Origin: JANLQX01 sp043775075
Lineage (GTDB): Bacteria > Actinomycetota > Acidimicrobiia > Acidimicrobiales > JANYDT01
Length of the DNA: 13,569 nt
Reading direction: 5' to 3'
Assembly (NCBI GenBank): GCA_043775075.1
Contig: JAYVSS010000101.1
Coordinates: forward strand, 1-13,569
The notes below the pieces were generated by a model. It was not told where the DNA came from. It searched no databases and saw only the letters and a program-made list of their open reading frames with translations. Of this stretch, positions 5,533 to 12,136 are shown piece after piece. Each line of letters begins with the position of its first letter. The first letter of the stretch is position 1. The translations under genes and the position numbers were made by a program.

Positions 5533-7173
5533 CTATCGCATGGCGCGGTAGCGATTGATGAGCGCGGTGGTTGATGAGTCGTGGCCGACCGGTGATGCCG
5601 AGGGCACCAGCTCACCGGCGATACGAGTGGCCAACACTTTGCCGAGCTCAACACCCCACTGGTCAAATGAGTTCACATTCCAGATGGCGCCTTGCACGAA
5701 AACCTTGTGTTCGTACAACGCCACCAGTTGACCGAGCACATGCGGCGTGAGCTGGGGAGCGAGGATGGTGCTGGACGGATGGTTCCCGGCAAACGTCTTG
5801 TGGGCCACCAGTCGTTCGGCCACCCCTTCGGCCCGAACTTCGTCTGAGGTCTTGCCAAACGCCAGCGCTTCCGTTTGGGCAAAGAAGTTGGCCATGAGGA
5901 GATCGTGATGCCCATCCAAGCGGTGATTCGGCTTGGCGAAACCGATGAAGTCACACGGGATGCGTTTCGTTCCCTGATGGATCAGCTGATAGTACGCGTG
6001 CTGACCGTTTGTTCCAGGAGTGCCCCACACCACCGGTCCCGTCGACGCTGACACCGGGGCACCGCGTCGATCGACCGACTTCCCATTGCTCTCCATGTCG
6101 AGCTGCTGAAGATAGGACGCGAACTTACCAAGTTCATGGCTATAGGCAAGAACGGCGTGAGACTGAGCATCAAAGAAGTTGCCGGACCAAACACCGAGCA
6201 GACCGAGCAACACCGGCAGATTTCCGGCGAACGGGGCGGTGCGAAAGTGGTCGTCCATTGCTCGAAAACCGTCCAGCATCGACCGGAAGTTTTCTGGTCC
6301 AACGGCAATCATCAGCGATAGACCGATAGCCGAGTCCACCGAGTACCGCCCACCGACCCAGTCCCAGAAGCGGAACATGTTGGCGGTATCAATCCCGAAT
6401 TCGGCCACCTTCTCGGTATTGGTGGAGACAGCGACAAAGTGGTGGGCGACGGCCGCCTCCCCCAATGCACCGACTAGCCACGCCCGGGCCGACCGAGCAT
6501 TCGTCAGCGTTTCGACCGTGGTGAACGTCTTTGAGCTGATGACGAAGAGAGTTTCCGCTGGATCAAGATCCGAGAGCGCAAACCACATGTCGGCCCCGTC
6601 AACGTTCGACACAAATCGACATGACAAGCCAGCTTGGCGATACGCGGCGAGAGCGTCGTACGCCATCGCCGGGCCGAGGTCGGAACCACCAATGCCAATA
6701 TTGACGACAGTTCGAATGCGGCTTCCGGTCGCCCCCACCCACGCTCCGCTCCGCACGCGATTAGCAAACGCCGCCATCTGGTCGAGCACGGCGTGCACAT
6801 CGGCCACCACCTCAACGCCGTCCACCACCAACGACGAACCAGGCGCCGCCCGCAGCGCCGTGTGGAGTACGGCCCGATCCTCAGTGAGATTGATATGCGC
6901 GCCGATGAACATCGCTTCGATTTGGTCCCGCAACGACGCCACGTCAGTCAACGCCAGCAAGGCACTGAGGGCGTCGGCATCAACAAGGTGCTTGCTGTAA
7001 TCCAGGAAGAGCGATCCACCCTCGGCCGTTAGCGCGGAACCCCGAGACCCGTCCGCGGCGAAGAGCGAACGCAGAGTCGTTGACCGCAGACGATCCGCAT
7101 GGCGACCAACCTCGACCCACGCCGGGCTACCCACGACGGTGGGCATGGGGGTCGACGCATCGGGTGTTGTCAT
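5533..7173 (-). CDS. pgi: Glucose-6-phosphate isomerase
   Basis: Cytoplasmic enzyme interconverting glucose 6-phosphate and fructose 6-phosphate. The 546 residues match the long (E. coli/animal) class: IGIGGSDLGP (159-168), the phosphate loop SSKTFTT (213-219), the family signature DWVGGRYSV (271-279), DMESNGK with the catalytic Glu361, GTPGTNGQH with the ring-opening His392, and FDQWGVELGK with Lys512. The WGTPG sequence, instead of the WGEPG of E. coli and animals, does not alter a catalytic residue. Start ATG 7173 is set by GGAGG (7180-7184, minus strand) 6 nt upstream; the in-frame extension of 18 codons would pass through that site. It is the only gene here with a textbook ribosome binding site. 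Divergent from fba. Confidence 0.97.
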   Translation of the reverse strand: MTTPDASTPMPTVVGSPAWVEVGRHADRLRSTTLRSLFAADGSRGSALTAEGGSLFLDYSKHLVDADALSALLALTDVASLRDQIEAMFIGAHINLTEDRAVLHTALRAAPGSSLVVDGVEVVADVHAVLDQMAAFANRVRSGAWVGATGSRIRTVVNIGIGGSDLGPAMAYDALAAYRQAGLSCRFVSNVDGADMWFALSDLDPAETLFVISSKTFTTVETLTNARSARAWLVGALGEAAVAHHFVAVSTNTEKVAEFGIDTANMFRFWDWVGGRYSVDSAIGLSLMIAVGPENFRSMLDGFRAMDDHFRTAPFAGNLPVLLGLLGVWSGNFFDAQSHAVLAYSHELGKFASYLQQLDMESNGKSVDRRGAPVSASTGPVVWGTPGTNGQHAYYQLIHQGTKRIPCDFIGFAKPNHRLDGHHDLLMANFFAQTEALAFGKTSDEVRAEGVAERLVAHKTFAGNHPSSTILAPQLTPHVLGQLVALYEHKVFVQGAIWNVNSFDQWGVELGKVLATRIAGELVPSASPVGHDSSTTALINRYRAMR

Positions 7174-7198
7174 CACATTCCTCCAAAGCATGTGAAAC

Positions 7199-7220
7199 GG
7201 CACACGGAAACAGATGTGCC
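7199..7220. promoter_or_regulatory. Stem-loop 1 in the pgi-fba divergent gap
   Basis: GGCACA (7199-7204) and TGTGCC (7215-7220) form a perfect 6-bp stem around a 10-nt loop beginning CGGAAAC. On the pgi transcript it would sit in the 5' leader, about 15 nt upstream of the Shine-Dalgarno sequence. Function unknown. Confidence 0.35.
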
Positions 7221-7244
7221 AGACCATGATGCTCGGTCCACGAC

Positions 7245-7268
7245 GCCCATCGGAAACGTCGATCGGGC
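7245..7268. promoter_or_regulatory. Stem-loop 2 in the pgi-fba divergent gap
   Basis: GCCCATCG (7245-7252) can pair with CGATCGGGC (7260-7268) with one bulged base. The CGGAAAC of stem-loop 1 recurs at 7251-7257, 46 bp from the first copy, and again spans the 5' side of the loop. Possible paired operator or leader element for the two carbon genes; speculative. Confidence 0.3.
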
Positions 7269-7282
7269 ATCCGCTGTTGTCA

Positions 7283-7288
7283 TAACCT
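7283..7288 (+). promoter_or_regulatory. -10 promoter element of fba (leaderless start)
   Basis: TAACCT followed by 7 nt and then GTG at 7296, matching the spacing seen at the other leaderless starts here. No -35 consensus is visible at the expected distance. Confidence 0.5.
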
Positions 7289-7295
7289 TGGGTGC

Positions 7296-8372
7296 GTGAG
7301 CCTCTCCGACCAATTTCCTGCTGGTGTTCTGACCGGCGATGCCGTTTCTGAGATCTTTGCCCTCGCCAAGGCCAACAAGTTCGCCCTTCCGGCGGCTAAC
7401 TGCACGGGGTCGAACACCATCAATGCCGTGATGGAAGCGGCGGCGAAGGCCAACAGCCCGGTCATCGTCCAGTTCTCCCACGGCGGCGGCGCGTTCGTCG
7501 GTGGCAAGGGAATGGGGGCGAAGGGGGACAAACCGTCCATCCTCGGCTCGATCGCCGGCGCTCACCATGTGCACACTCTGGCCGAGGCCTACGGCGCTCG
7601 CGTGATCCTCCACACCGACCACTGCGCCAAGGACAAGCTCGGGTGGGTGGACGGCGTTCTCGACGCCGGCGAGGCCCACTTCGCCACCACGGGCAAGCCG
7701 CTCTTCAGTTCGCACATGCTCGACCTCTCCGAGGAGCCGATCGAGGAGAACCTCGACATCTGCGTGAAGTATCTGCAGCGGATGTCGAAGATGGGTATGA
7801 CCCTCGAGATTGAACTTGGTATCACCGGCGGAGAGGAAGACGGAGTGGACAACTCGGACAAAGATCAGGCCGACCTGTACTCCAAGCCCGAAGAAGTTTC
7901 GTATGCGTACGAACGGCTTACGGAAGTGAGCGACCGATTCACTATCGCCGCGGCCTTCGGCAACGTGCACGGCGTGTACAAGCCGGGCAACGTAAAGCTC
8001 ACCCCGACGATCCTCCGAGACGCGCAGTCCCACATCGCGGCCAAATTTTCCACCGGCGCGAACCCTGTCAATTTCGTCTTCCATGGCGGGTCAGGCTCGT
8101 CGGCCGCCGAAATCGCCGAAGCCATCGGATACGGCGTCATCAAGATGAATATCGACACGGATCTGCAGTGGGCGCTGTGGGACGGCATCCGCCAGTTCGA
8201 TATCGACAAGCATGACTACCTACAGGGGCAGCTCGGAAACCCCGGCGGTCCGGATTCGCCGAACAAGAAGTTCTACGATCCGCGAGTATGGCTGCGCGCC
8301 GCTGAGGTCAGCTTCGTGACCCGCCTCGAGCAGTCATTTGCCGAGCTGGGCAACACCAACACCCTCGGCTGA
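7296..8372 (+). CDS. fba: Class II fructose-bisphosphate aldolase (zinc-dependent)
   Basis: Cleaves fructose 1,6-bisphosphate to glyceraldehyde 3-phosphate and dihydroxyacetone phosphate, or the reverse in gluconeogenesis. At 358 residues it is close to E. coli FbaA (359) and belongs to the same class IIA type. Visible active-site residues are HTDHC with catalytic Asp108 and zinc ligand His109, EIELGITGGEEDG with Glu173, FGNVHGVYKPGN with zinc ligand His225, and FHGGSGS with zinc ligand His263; all sit one residue before the E. coli positions. NIDTDLQWA (near 295-303) is the substrate-phosphate region. The start is GTG 7296, supported by the upstream TAACCT and the absence of an in-frame alternative nearby. 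Converges on the GAF gene with a 17-bp gap. Confidence 0.97.
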   Translation: MSLSDQFPAGVLTGDAVSEIFALAKANKFALPAANCTGSNTINAVMEAAAKANSPVIVQFSHGGGAFVGGKGMGAKGDKPSILGSIAGAHHVHTLAEAYGARVILHTDHCAKDKLGWVDGVLDAGEAHFATTGKPLFSSHMLDLSEEPIEENLDICVKYLQRMSKMGMTLEIELGITGGEEDGVDNSDKDQADLYSKPEEVSYAYERLTEVSDRFTIAAAFGNVHGVYKPGNVKLTPTILRDAQSHIAAKFSTGANPVNFVFHGGSGSSAAEIAEAIGYGVIKMNIDTDLQWALWDGIRQFDIDKHDYLQGQLGNPGGPDSPNKKFYDPRVWLRAAEVSFVTRLEQSFAELGNTNTLG

Positions 8373-8384
8373 GCGCAAAGCCGA
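8365..8384. terminator. Weak hairpin between convergent fba and GAF gene
   Basis: TCGGCT (8365-8370) and AGCCGA (8379-8384) form a 6-bp stem with an 8-nt loop that includes the last base of the fba stop codon. Only a short GGGTTT follows, so it is a poor intrinsic terminator, but its position in a 17-bp convergent gap fits a 3'-end role for both genes. Confidence 0.3.
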
Positions 8385-8389
8385 CGGGT

Positions 8390-9097
8390 TTACGGCAGGA
8401 ATTGGTCGGCGGGAACACTCGGCTCCACCTGGTACTTGGGCGTGCACCGGCGACAAACTGAATCGTGGAATTGGGCCAGGGTGTGCGTCTCCACGTACCG
8501 ACGCAGTGGGAGCTGCTGGTCGGCAAAGATCAGATCGTTGCACATGACGCACGACGAGAGAGTCCGATCAAACGCTTCGAGCGCGGTAAGAGCTTTCGCC
8601 AAGTGACGGCGAACGATCGCCCCTTCTAAAAGTCGGCTTACCTGACGGGCCAACGCAGTCAGCACGCATCGTTGCTCGGTGGACAGGGTTCGAGGGTGCT
8701 GATCTATCACGCACAACGTTCCGAGGTTGTGCCCATCGGGTGACCGCAGCGGCGCCCCGGCGTAAAAGCGGATGAACGGCTCACCGGTAACGAGCAGGTT
8801 CTCAACGAAACGAGCGTCGGCCCGAGCGTCGGGAACTTCCAAAATAACCTCATCCAAAATGGCGTAGGCACAAAACGCCAGGCAACGATCGGTCTCCCGG
8901 AGCTCGGTTCCGTGACGCGACAAAAACCATTGGCGGTCTTCGTCCACGAAGGACACGAGGGCAATCGAGGCGTCGCAGACGTAGGCAGCGAGGCGAGTGA
9001 TGTCGTCGAATGAATCCGAGGGCTCGGTGTCGAGAAAAGCGAACCGGCGGAGCGCTTCGAGACGGATCTTTTCGTCAATAGGCAAGGGAGCGGGCAT
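8390..9097 (-). CDS. GAF-domain sensor protein with C-terminal CxxC/CxxC tail
   Basis: A 235-residue cytoplasmic protein. Residues about 25-165 form a GAF domain of the type found in bacterial histidine kinases and diguanylate cyclases: ASIALVSFVDEDRQWFLSRHG, LAFCAYAI, DARFVENLLVTGEPFIRFYAGAPL and GTLCVIDQHPRTLS. No output domain follows. A short coiled stretch leads instead to two cysteine pairs, CVMC (183-186) and CRRC (215-218), 28 residues apart. This resembles the CxxC(K)xIR...Y...CPxC tail often attached to PAS/GAF signalling proteins, presumably a metal-binding knuckle. Ligand and partner are unknown. The start ATG 9097 has AGGA about 8 nt upstream; the hexamer CAGGAT is also placed 6 nt away for a leaderless start, so the initiation mode is unclear. 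Divergent from pth2. Confidence 0.82.
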   Translation of the reverse strand: MPAPLPIDEKIRLEALRRFAFLDTEPSDSFDDITRLAAYVCDASIALVSFVDEDRQWFLSRHGTELRETDRCLAFCAYAILDEVILEVPDARADARFVENLLVTGEPFIRFYAGAPLRSPDGHNLGTLCVIDQHPRTLSTEQRCVLTALARQVSRLLEGAIVRRHLAKALTALEAFDRTLSSCVMCNDLIFADQQLPLRRYVETHTLAQFHDSVCRRCTPKYQVEPSVPADQFLP

Positions 9098-9161
9098 GGG
9101 TTTATCCTGAATATGATGGGGTATCCGCCCGCATCGCGAAACTGGGTCTCCGTCGTCGGGT

Positions 9162-9175
9162 TGACAAGCTAGTCA
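9162..9175. promoter_or_regulatory. 14-bp palindrome in the GAF/pth2 divergent gap (candidate operator)
   Basis: TGACAAGCTAGTCA matches its own reverse complement at 12 of 14 positions (TGAC and GTCA arms around AGCT). It lies roughly midway between the two divergent genes and overlaps a TTGACA (9161-9166). No -10 is found 16-18 bp from that TTGACA, so the palindrome reads better as a binding site than as a -35 element. Confidence 0.3.
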
Positions 9176-9206
9176 GTTTCTTCCCCCAAGTCGGGTACTC
9201 CCCTGC

Positions 9207-9212
9207 TACAAC
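9207..9212 (+). promoter_or_regulatory. Possible -10 element of pth2
   Basis: TACAAC followed by 7 nt and then GTG at 9220. The geometry is that of the other leaderless starts, but the conserved final T is missing, so this is weaker. Confidence 0.35.
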
Positions 9213-9219
9213 GGTTGGC

Positions 9220-9636
9220 GTGGATACCGAGTTCCCTGCCGCCGGAGACGTCAAGCAGGTCATCGTGATCCGACGAGATCTCAAAATGCGCAGAGGCAAA
9301 GAAATCGCTCAGGGCGCCCACGCGTCCGTGGCGTGGCTGGCGTCAACTGTGCTCGACGTCATCGATCCCGGCTCGCGGAAGGCCACCTTCATTGTCGATC
9401 CGATCGCATTCATCTGGCTCACCACGTCAAATAGAAAGATCACGCTGCAAGTGCAAAGCGAAGCTGAACTCGTTGAGCTGCACGAAGCAGCGATGGCGCG
9501 TGGGCTACGCAGCCACCTGATCGTCGACTCGGGGAAAACCGAGTTCGACAGCGTTCCCACGATCACTGCGCTGGCCATCGGTCCAGACCTCGCCCATCTC
9601 ATCGACGAGATCACCGGAGCGCTCGCTATTTACTGA
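9220..9636 (+). CDS. pth2: Peptidyl-tRNA hydrolase, Pth2 family
   Basis: Releases peptides from peptidyl-tRNA that has dropped off the ribosome. The 138-residue protein has the Pth2 hallmarks rather than those of bacterial Pth1: KQVIVIRRDLKMRRGKEIAQGAHAS (signature RGKEIAQGAHAS at 25-36), ITLQVQSEAEL (74-84), the DSGKTEF turn (103-109) and TALAIGPDLAHLIDEITGAL at the end. Pth2 is the standard enzyme of archaea and a eukaryotic enzyme; bacterial copies, especially in actinobacteria, usually coexist with Pth1 and are of unproven role. The start is GTG 9220; no closer in-frame start precedes the first strand. The C-terminus is complete, and the truncated DUF2855 coding sequence begins within about 10 bases of the stop. 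Confidence 0.85.
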   Translation: MDTEFPAAGDVKQVIVIRRDLKMRRGKEIAQGAHASVAWLASTVLDVIDPGSRKATFIVDPIAFIWLTTSNRKITLQVQSEAELVELHEAAMARGLRSHLIVDSGKTEFDSVPTITALAIGPDLAHLIDEITGALAIY

Positions 9637-9713
9637 GGACCCCCGATGCCGATGTCATCGAATCGAGGTGTGAGGGCGTCAGTGAAGGCGAGCGGGTCTA
9701 CGGATACTTTCCG

Positions 9714-10514
9714 ATGTCGACGCATCTCCTGGTTGAACCGAACCGAGTGAGCGCGACCGCCTTTTCCGACGGGGCCGGCCACCGGGTGGCGCTCCATGCC
9801 GTGTACAACAACTATCTCCGGACGGCCGCCGATACGGGATATTCGGCCGAATTGGAGGATGAGCAGATGCTGCTTCGTCCGCTTTTCACCACATCATTCT
9901 TGATCGACGATTTCCTCGCTGACAACGATATGTTCGGCGCGCATACGGTATTGCTCTCAAGTGCATCCAGCAAGACGGCGTACGGCGCGGCGTTCTCGCT
10001 CCGCCAACGTGAAGGTCTGCGTATCGTCGGCCTTACGTCCACTTCGAATGTCGAATTCGTACGCGCGCTTGGTTGTTACGACGATGTGGTCTCGTACGAC
10101 GACATCGCATCGCTCGCCCTTGCGGACAGTGTGTATGTGGATATGTCGGGCAACGAATCCGTGCGTCGAGCCGTCCACACCAGGCTTGGCGATCACCTCC
10201 TGTACGACTGCGCGGTGGGTGGCACGCACTGGGACGCCGAGCGTAAGGGCGGGGCCCTTCCCGGTCCGAGCCCGACGATGTTCTTCGCTCCGGCCCAGAT
10301 CGCCAAGCGCAACGCCGAACTGGGGTCTGCCCAGTTCCAGGCAACGTTGGCCGCCGCGTGGGTCCGTTTCCTGGCGAGTGTGAACTCATCCGACGCTCCG
10401 TGGATGAAGGTCGTCCATGGTCAAGGGCCCGACGCCGTGGCGGCCACCCTTGCCGCCCATGTGGCGGGCACAGCGTCGCCGTCCGAAGGCCATATCGTCT
10501 CGATGCACCCCTAA
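9714..10514 (+). CDS. DUF2855 family protein, 5'-truncated (probable pseudogene)
   Basis: 266 residues from the first available ATG match the middle and C-terminal parts of DUF2855 proteins, a poorly studied group distantly related to medium-chain dehydrogenases: LRPLFTTSFLIDDFL (54-68), LLSSASSKTAYGAAF (80-94), IVGLTSTSNVEFVRALGCYDDVVSYD, VYVDMSGNESV and FFAPAQIAKRN. Full-length members are about 350-370 residues. The same frame upstream of the ATG still reads as family sequence (EGERVYGYFP and about 13 residues before it, back to roughly 9642), but then hits the 3' end of pth2, so roughly the first 90 codons are absent. No start codon with a Shine-Dalgarno sequence precedes ATG 9714. The C-terminus (EGHIVSMHP) looks intact. 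Either a decaying remnant or a shortened protein restarted at 9714. Confidence 0.75.
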   Translation: MSTHLLVEPNRVSATAFSDGAGHRVALHAVYNNYLRTAADTGYSAELEDEQMLLRPLFTTSFLIDDFLADNDMFGAHTVLLSSASSKTAYGAAFSLRQREGLRIVGLTSTSNVEFVRALGCYDDVVSYDDIASLALADSVYVDMSGNESVRRAVHTRLGDHLLYDCAVGGTHWDAERKGGALPGPSPTMFFAPAQIAKRNAELGSAQFQATLAAAWVRFLASVNSSDAPWMKVVHGQGPDAVAATLAAHVAGTASPSEGHIVSMHP

Positions 10515-10555
10515 TTCCCGACCACCCGTACGCGGGGGTTTGACAGACTGGGCTC

Positions 10556-11302
10556 ATGGCAGCGACGAATCCCGTTGTTGAGGCGCGGGCCCTGACAAAA
10601 TCCTTTGGTGCCAAACGAGCCGTTCGAGGCATCGATCTGGTCCTGGAGGCGGGAGACCGCGTCGGGCTGCTCGGTCCAAATGGGGCCGGCAAAACGACCA
10701 CACTGCTGATGCTCCTCGGCGCCGTGACGCCCGAAAGTGGTTCAATTTCGCTCGCTGGATATCGACTCCCGAAGGAGCGTTCGAAAGCGCTCGTGCACGT
10801 GGGTTTCGTGGCCGGGTACCTCCCTCTTCCGGAGAACCTCAAGGTGCGCGAGGCGTTGACAATCTTCGCCGGGTTCTACGGCATTCGCCGTCCAAGCAAG
10901 GTGGTACAAAGCGCCATCGAACATTTCGGTATAGAGCATCTCGCTGACCAGCAGAGCCGTGAACTTTCATCTGGGCAACGCACCCTCGTGTCGATCGTGA
11001 AATCGACGCTGCATAAACCGCGCCTCCTCATCCTCGACGAACCCACCGCCTCGCTCGACCCGGACATCGCCAAGCGAGTTCGTGATTCGCTCCTCGATAT
11101 TCATCGCCAGGAAGGCACCACCCTGCTCGTCACCAGTCACAACATGCGCGAGGTGGAGACCCTGTGCGAACGCGTCGTCATACTCACGCACGGAACGATT
11201 GCCGCCGACGGCACCCCGAGCGAGATCGCCGATCAGTTCGCCACCGACGATCTCGAAGGGGCTTTCCTCGAAGTGGCCTCGCGGTCGCGCGTCGCGCCAT
11301 GA
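10556..11302 (+). CDS. ABC-2 type transporter ATP-binding protein
   Basis: The 248-residue cytoplasmic ATPase half of an export-type ABC transporter. It has Walker A GPNGAGKTT (40-48), ABC signature LSSGQ (137-141), Walker B LLILDEP (157-163), D-loop SLDPD (166-170) and H-loop His195. The Q-loop region reads GFVAGYLPLPENLKV, with no glutamine at the usual place; some ABC-2 subfamilies vary here. The start ATG 10556 has no Shine-Dalgarno sequence; CAGACT lies 6 nt upstream, a weak leaderless -10 candidate. The stop overlaps the permease start in ATGA, so translation is coupled. The substrate cannot be inferred. Confidence 0.92.
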   Translation: MAATNPVVEARALTKSFGAKRAVRGIDLVLEAGDRVGLLGPNGAGKTTTLLMLLGAVTPESGSISLAGYRLPKERSKALVHVGFVAGYLPLPENLKVREALTIFAGFYGIRRPSKVVQSAIEHFGIEHLADQQSRELSSGQRTLVSIVKSTLHKPRLLILDEPTASLDPDIAKRVRDSLLDIHRQEGTTLLVTSHNMREVETLCERVVILTHGTIAADGTPSEIADQFATDDLEGAFLEVASRSRVAP

Positions 11303-12110
11303 GGCGCCGCGCGACTATTGGATCCAGCAGCGTTCGTATCGGAGCGGTGATGCGTCGGCATTGGATCGTTCTGAAGCGGGCGCCCCATCGGTGGTTCGAG
11401 ATTTCGTTCTGGCCGTTCATGGACGTACTCCTGTGGGGCGCCCTCGGGGTGTTCGTGGCCAAGCAGAACGAGACGTCTCGGGCGAGCACGCCCTACCTAC
11501 TCGCGGGGATCACGCTCTTTTGGATATTCACCCAGTCACAGTTCGCCATTGCCCTCGGCGTGAACGAGGAGACGTGGACCCGCAATATTCTCAACGTGGT
11601 CACTACGCCGATACGTGAGGTTGAATACGTTGTGGGGCTCGCCCTGTTTGGGCTTCTGAAGACAATACTCTGTGTACTTACTTTGACCGCAGCAACGGTG
11701 CTACTTTTCGATTTCGATCTTTCCCAGATCGGCTGGTCGGCCCTACCGATTGCCGCCCTGCTCATCGTGAATGGATGGGCCCTCGGATTGATCGCCGTCG
11801 GGTTCGTGCTGCGCTTTGGCCAGAGCGCCGAAATTCTTATCTGGGGTCTGAACTACATGCTCATGGCCTTCTCCGGTGTGTTCTTCCCGCCAGCTCACTC
11901 CCCCCCGGTTTCCGTACGGTCGCCCAGTTCTTTCCCACCACCAGGTTGTTTGCCGCCATGCGGGCAACCATCGACGGGAGAGGCGTGGCGTGGGGATCGA
12001 TTGGCCTTGGAGCATTTACCTCGATCGTCTTCTTGGGCCTTGCGCTCGGCTTTGCCACGAAACTGCTCGCCGTCTTTCGCGAGCGCGGATACGTCACCCG
12101 GTATTCGTAA
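11299..12110 (+). pseudogene. ABC-2 type transporter permease, frameshifted
   Basis: Membrane half of the exporter, starting at ATG 11299 inside the ATGA overlap with the ATPase gene. The first frame gives five hydrophobic segments, roughly residues 33-55, 71-93, 111-137, 148-174 and 184-200, ending in LMAFSGVFFP. The reading then moves to the -1 frame: SSLPPGFRTVAQFFPTTRLFAAMRA and a sixth segment (GSIGLGAFTSIVFLGLALGF), with stop TAA at 12108-12110. Together the two parts give about 270 residues and six helices, the usual ABC-2 size, so one base appears to be missing between about 11884 and 11906. A run of seven C at 11900-11906 is the likeliest place for a lost base or for ribosomal slippage. 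Without correction the first frame runs to 12267 with unrelated sequence. Confidence 0.8.
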
Positions 12111-12124
12111 GGTCCGGCGCGGCC

Positions 12125-12130
12125 TACCCT
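12125..12130 (+). promoter_or_regulatory. -10 promoter element of the photolyase gene (leaderless start)
   Basis: TACCCT followed by 6 nt and then GTG at 12137. It lies in the 26-bp gap after the permease, implying that the photolyase gene has its own promoter. Confidence 0.5.
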
Positions 12131-12136
12131 GGAATC

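Noticed and set aside
6179..7000. 273-codon plus-strand ORF opposite pgi
   Set aside because: Entirely inside the conserved pgi coding sequence on the other strand; composition typical of a high-G+C antisense frame.
7173..8084. 303-codon minus-strand ORF opposite fba
   Set aside because: It mirrors the fba frame codon by codon and has no recognisable domain; fba carries all aldolase active-site residues.
9161..9166. TTGACA as the -35 element of a pth2 promoter
   Set aside because: The only -10-like hexamer before pth2 (9207) is 40 bp away; nothing suitable lies 16-18 bp downstream.
10525..10540. CCCG-TACG-CGGG hairpin followed by GGTT after the DUF2855 gene as a terminator
   Set aside because: A 4-bp stem with two T residues is too weak to support.
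10033..10842. 269-codon minus-strand ORF opposite DUF2855 and the ABC ATPase
   Set aside because: It spans two recognisable plus-strand genes and their gap; low-complexity Arg/Pro/Ser translation.
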